Made by a program: the position numbers and the translations under genes. A stretch of DNA of 8,290 bases from Myxococcota bacterium (lineage in GTDB: Bacteria; Myxococcota; UBA4151). Shown one piece after another: positions 7,247 through 8,290 of the stretch. Location of the stretch: positions 1 through 8,290 of the forward strand of contig JAPKCE010000069.1 of the NCBI GenBank assembly GCA_028823075.1. The letters run 5' to 3'. Position 1 is the stretch's first letter; the number at the start of each line of letters is the position of its first letter. The notes under the pieces were generated by a model. That model searched no databases and was not told the origin of the DNA. It saw only the letters and a list, made by a program, of their open reading frames with translations.

Positions 7247-8086
7247 TCAAGAGCGCCCTAAGACCCAACGAATGAGCCGATGAAAGACGCGGGTGGGTAA
7301 AAGCCAGGCGAAGAACTGTTGGGTCTTCGCGAAGAGCGGAGTGGTGTGGTAAAACCCGCGGCGCTTTCCAGCGGCCACCTGCAACACAAAGCGTCCGAGT
7401 TGTGCCGGTTCTGCCATCGGCTGATCCACTGCAGCGCGACGCACCTTTTTGCCCAAGCGTTGGTAATGCTCTTGCACCCTACTCGGGAGGTTGCTGTCCA
7501 GTTCAAGGTACTTAGCGCCCCGCTTGACCGAGGTCTCCCAGATTGCCGTACGGTAACTTCCCGGCCGCACCACGGCCACGCGCAAGCCGAGCGGCGCGAC
7601 CTCCATGGCTAAGGATTCGGCCATCGCCTCGAGAGCGCGCTTCGACGCCGCATAGGCTCCGAGCAAAGCGGTGGGCATCTGGGTCGATACAGAGGAGATG
7701 AAAATACTAATGCCACCTGCATTCATCATCGGTTCGACTAAGCGAGCATTAAAATCGATGTGGCCGATGGTGTTAACTTCGAACTGTTGGCGGAAGTCTT
7801 GACGCTCGGCGCCGATCATCGGCGCCGGATACGCGGTACCGGCGTTATGCACGACGCAATCCAGCGAGCCTTCACACCAAGCGTTCACCTGTTCAGCAAA
7901 AGCCGCACAGGAAGCCTCGTCGCAGATGTCGAGCAGGCCGATATCGCCCCCGAGCTTACGCAGGGCTTCGCCGTCAGGTTCGCGGCGCACGCTGCCGAGG
8001 ACACGCCAACCCTGTGCCAAAGCCTCGGCGGCGATCACCAAGCCAAAGCCAGAAGAAACGCCCGTTACCACCATGGTTCTACTCAT
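7247..8086 (-). CDS. Classical short-chain dehydrogenase/reductase (SDR), substrate unknown
   Basis: This 279-residue NAD(P)-dependent oxidoreductase has a Rossmann fold. The glycine-rich dinucleotide loop is TGVSSGFG (8-15). Arg34 and Arg35 after the second strand suggest preference for NADP(H). HNAG is at 80-83 (usually NNAG). The catalytic tetrad is Asn105, Ser132, Tyr145 and Lys149, in FEVNTIG, SSVST and YAASK. RPG at 174-176 is also typical. The C-terminal stretch (about 254-279) is rich in Phe, Trp, Leu and Arg and could hold the enzyme at a membrane or form a hydrophobic substrate pocket; this is inference. Sterol-, retinol- or lipid-type SDRs have similar tails, but no specific substrate can be named. 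The start is ATG 8086, seven bases after AAGGA; the adjacent GTG at 8089 would sit too close. It begins 13 bases after the pepD-like stop and ends 61 bases before gcvT, probably in one transcript. Confidence 0.92.
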   Translation of the reverse strand: MSRTMVVTGVSSGFGLVIAAEALAQGWRVLGSVRREPDGEALRKLGGDIGLLDICDEASCAAFAEQVNAWCEGSLDCVVHNAGTAYPAPMIGAERQDFRQQFEVNTIGHIDFNARLVEPMMNAGGISIFISSVSTQMPTALLGAYAASKRALEAMAESLAMEVAPLGLRVAVVRPGSYRTAIWETSVKRGAKYLELDSNLPSRVQEHYQRLGKKVRRAAVDQPMAEPAQLGRFVLQVAAGKRRGFYHTTPLFAKTQQFFAWLLPTRVFHRLIRWVLGRS

Positions 8087-8093
8087 CACTAAT

Positions 8094-8098
8094 TCCTT
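8094..8098 (-). promoter_or_regulatory. Ribosome binding site of the SDR gene
   Basis: AAGGA is 7 bases from ATG 8086 but only 4 from the in-frame GTG 8089, so the ATG is the better start. The site lies in the 13-base gap after the upstream gene, just past its stop codon, which suggests coupling. Confidence 0.6.
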
Positions 8099-8099
8099 T

Positions 8100-8290
8100 T
8101 CATGCTTGGCAAAGCGCCAATAACAAACGCTCGACCTGCTGCTTAACCACGGCGACCGACGGGATGCTCACCTCTTCGTCGGGGCTGTGCGCGTTGTTAA
8201 TATCAGGACCAAAACTGATCATATCGCAATCCGGTAACAAGCGTTTGAGCAAACCGCATTCGAGACCGGCGTGGATCGCTGTCACCTCAG
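8100..8290 (-). CDS. pepD: Aminoacyl-histidine dipeptidase (M20 peptidase, PepD type), C-terminal fragment
   Basis: Only the last 63 or so codons are present. The frame enters from the window edge (first full codon 8288-8286, Glu) and ends with TGA at 8102-8100, so the start and most of the enzyme lie outside. The fragment contains IHAGLECGLL, then a Pro-Asp-x-Asp-Met-Ile-Ser-Phe-Gly-Pro stretch, then HSPDEEVSIPSV, which together are the C-terminal signature of PepD. PepD is a cytoplasmic metallodipeptidase that cleaves carnosine-like Xaa-His and other unblocked dipeptides. In the M20 family the last metal ligand is a His near the C-terminus; here it should be the His of HSPDE. The apparent GTG at 8285 is internal, not a start, because conserved sequence continues through it. 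The SDR gene follows after 13 bases. Confidence 0.9.
   Translation of the reverse strand, partial: EVTAIHAGLECGLLKRLLPDCDMISFGPDINNAHSPDEEVSIPSVAVVKQQVERLLLALCQA

Noticed and set aside
8100..8285. Separate small gene starting at GTG 8285
   Set aside because: The frame continues past the window edge, and the PepD C-terminal signature includes residues right at this point, so it is the end of a larger gene.

Overview
All genes in this window lie on the minus strand, so they are read from right to left. The base composition looks moderately GC-rich (mid-50s percent by eye, not computed). Starts are preceded by GGAG/AAGGA-type ribosome binding sites. The cell is clearly a Gram-negative bacterium: there is an outer-membrane beta-barrel with a C-terminal Phe and a large predicted lipoprotein. 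The lipoprotein metalloprotease with its barrel neighbour recalls Myxococcota, Bradymonadales and related former Deltaproteobacteria. That placement is an inference from family resemblance, not a search result.

Layout in transcription order: (a) 8290-8100, the C-terminal end of a PepD-type (M20) aminoacyl-histidine dipeptidase, cut by the window edge; (b) 8086-7247, a classical short-chain dehydrogenase/reductase; (c) 7185-6109, gcvT, and (d) 6093-5704, gcvH, which are the aminomethyltransferase and lipoyl-carrier proteins of the glycine cleavage system; (e) a hairpin at 5696-5677 that probably ends or weakens the housekeeping transcript; (f) 5616-4675, a predicted outer-membrane beta-barrel; (g) 4662-841, a 1273-residue predicted lipoprotein with a complete metzincin-type zinc site; (h) 756-1, a secreted trypsin-like (S1) serine protease whose C-terminus lies outside the window. 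No intergenic gap exceeds 90 bases. I see no RNA gene, CRISPR array, insertion sequence or integrase.

Functionally there are two blocks. The right half is cytoplasmic metabolism: dipeptide hydrolysis, an SDR, and glycine-to-one-carbon flux, with gcvP not in the window. The left half is an envelope and secreted set: barrel, surface-anchored metalloprotease and exported serine protease. Barrel and metalloprotease are separated by only 12 bases and are almost certainly co-transcribed. The left block is the best candidate for something not well described: a putative surface proteolysis module. Its serine protease has an atypical active-site loop and appears to need no propeptide removal beyond signal-peptide cleavage.
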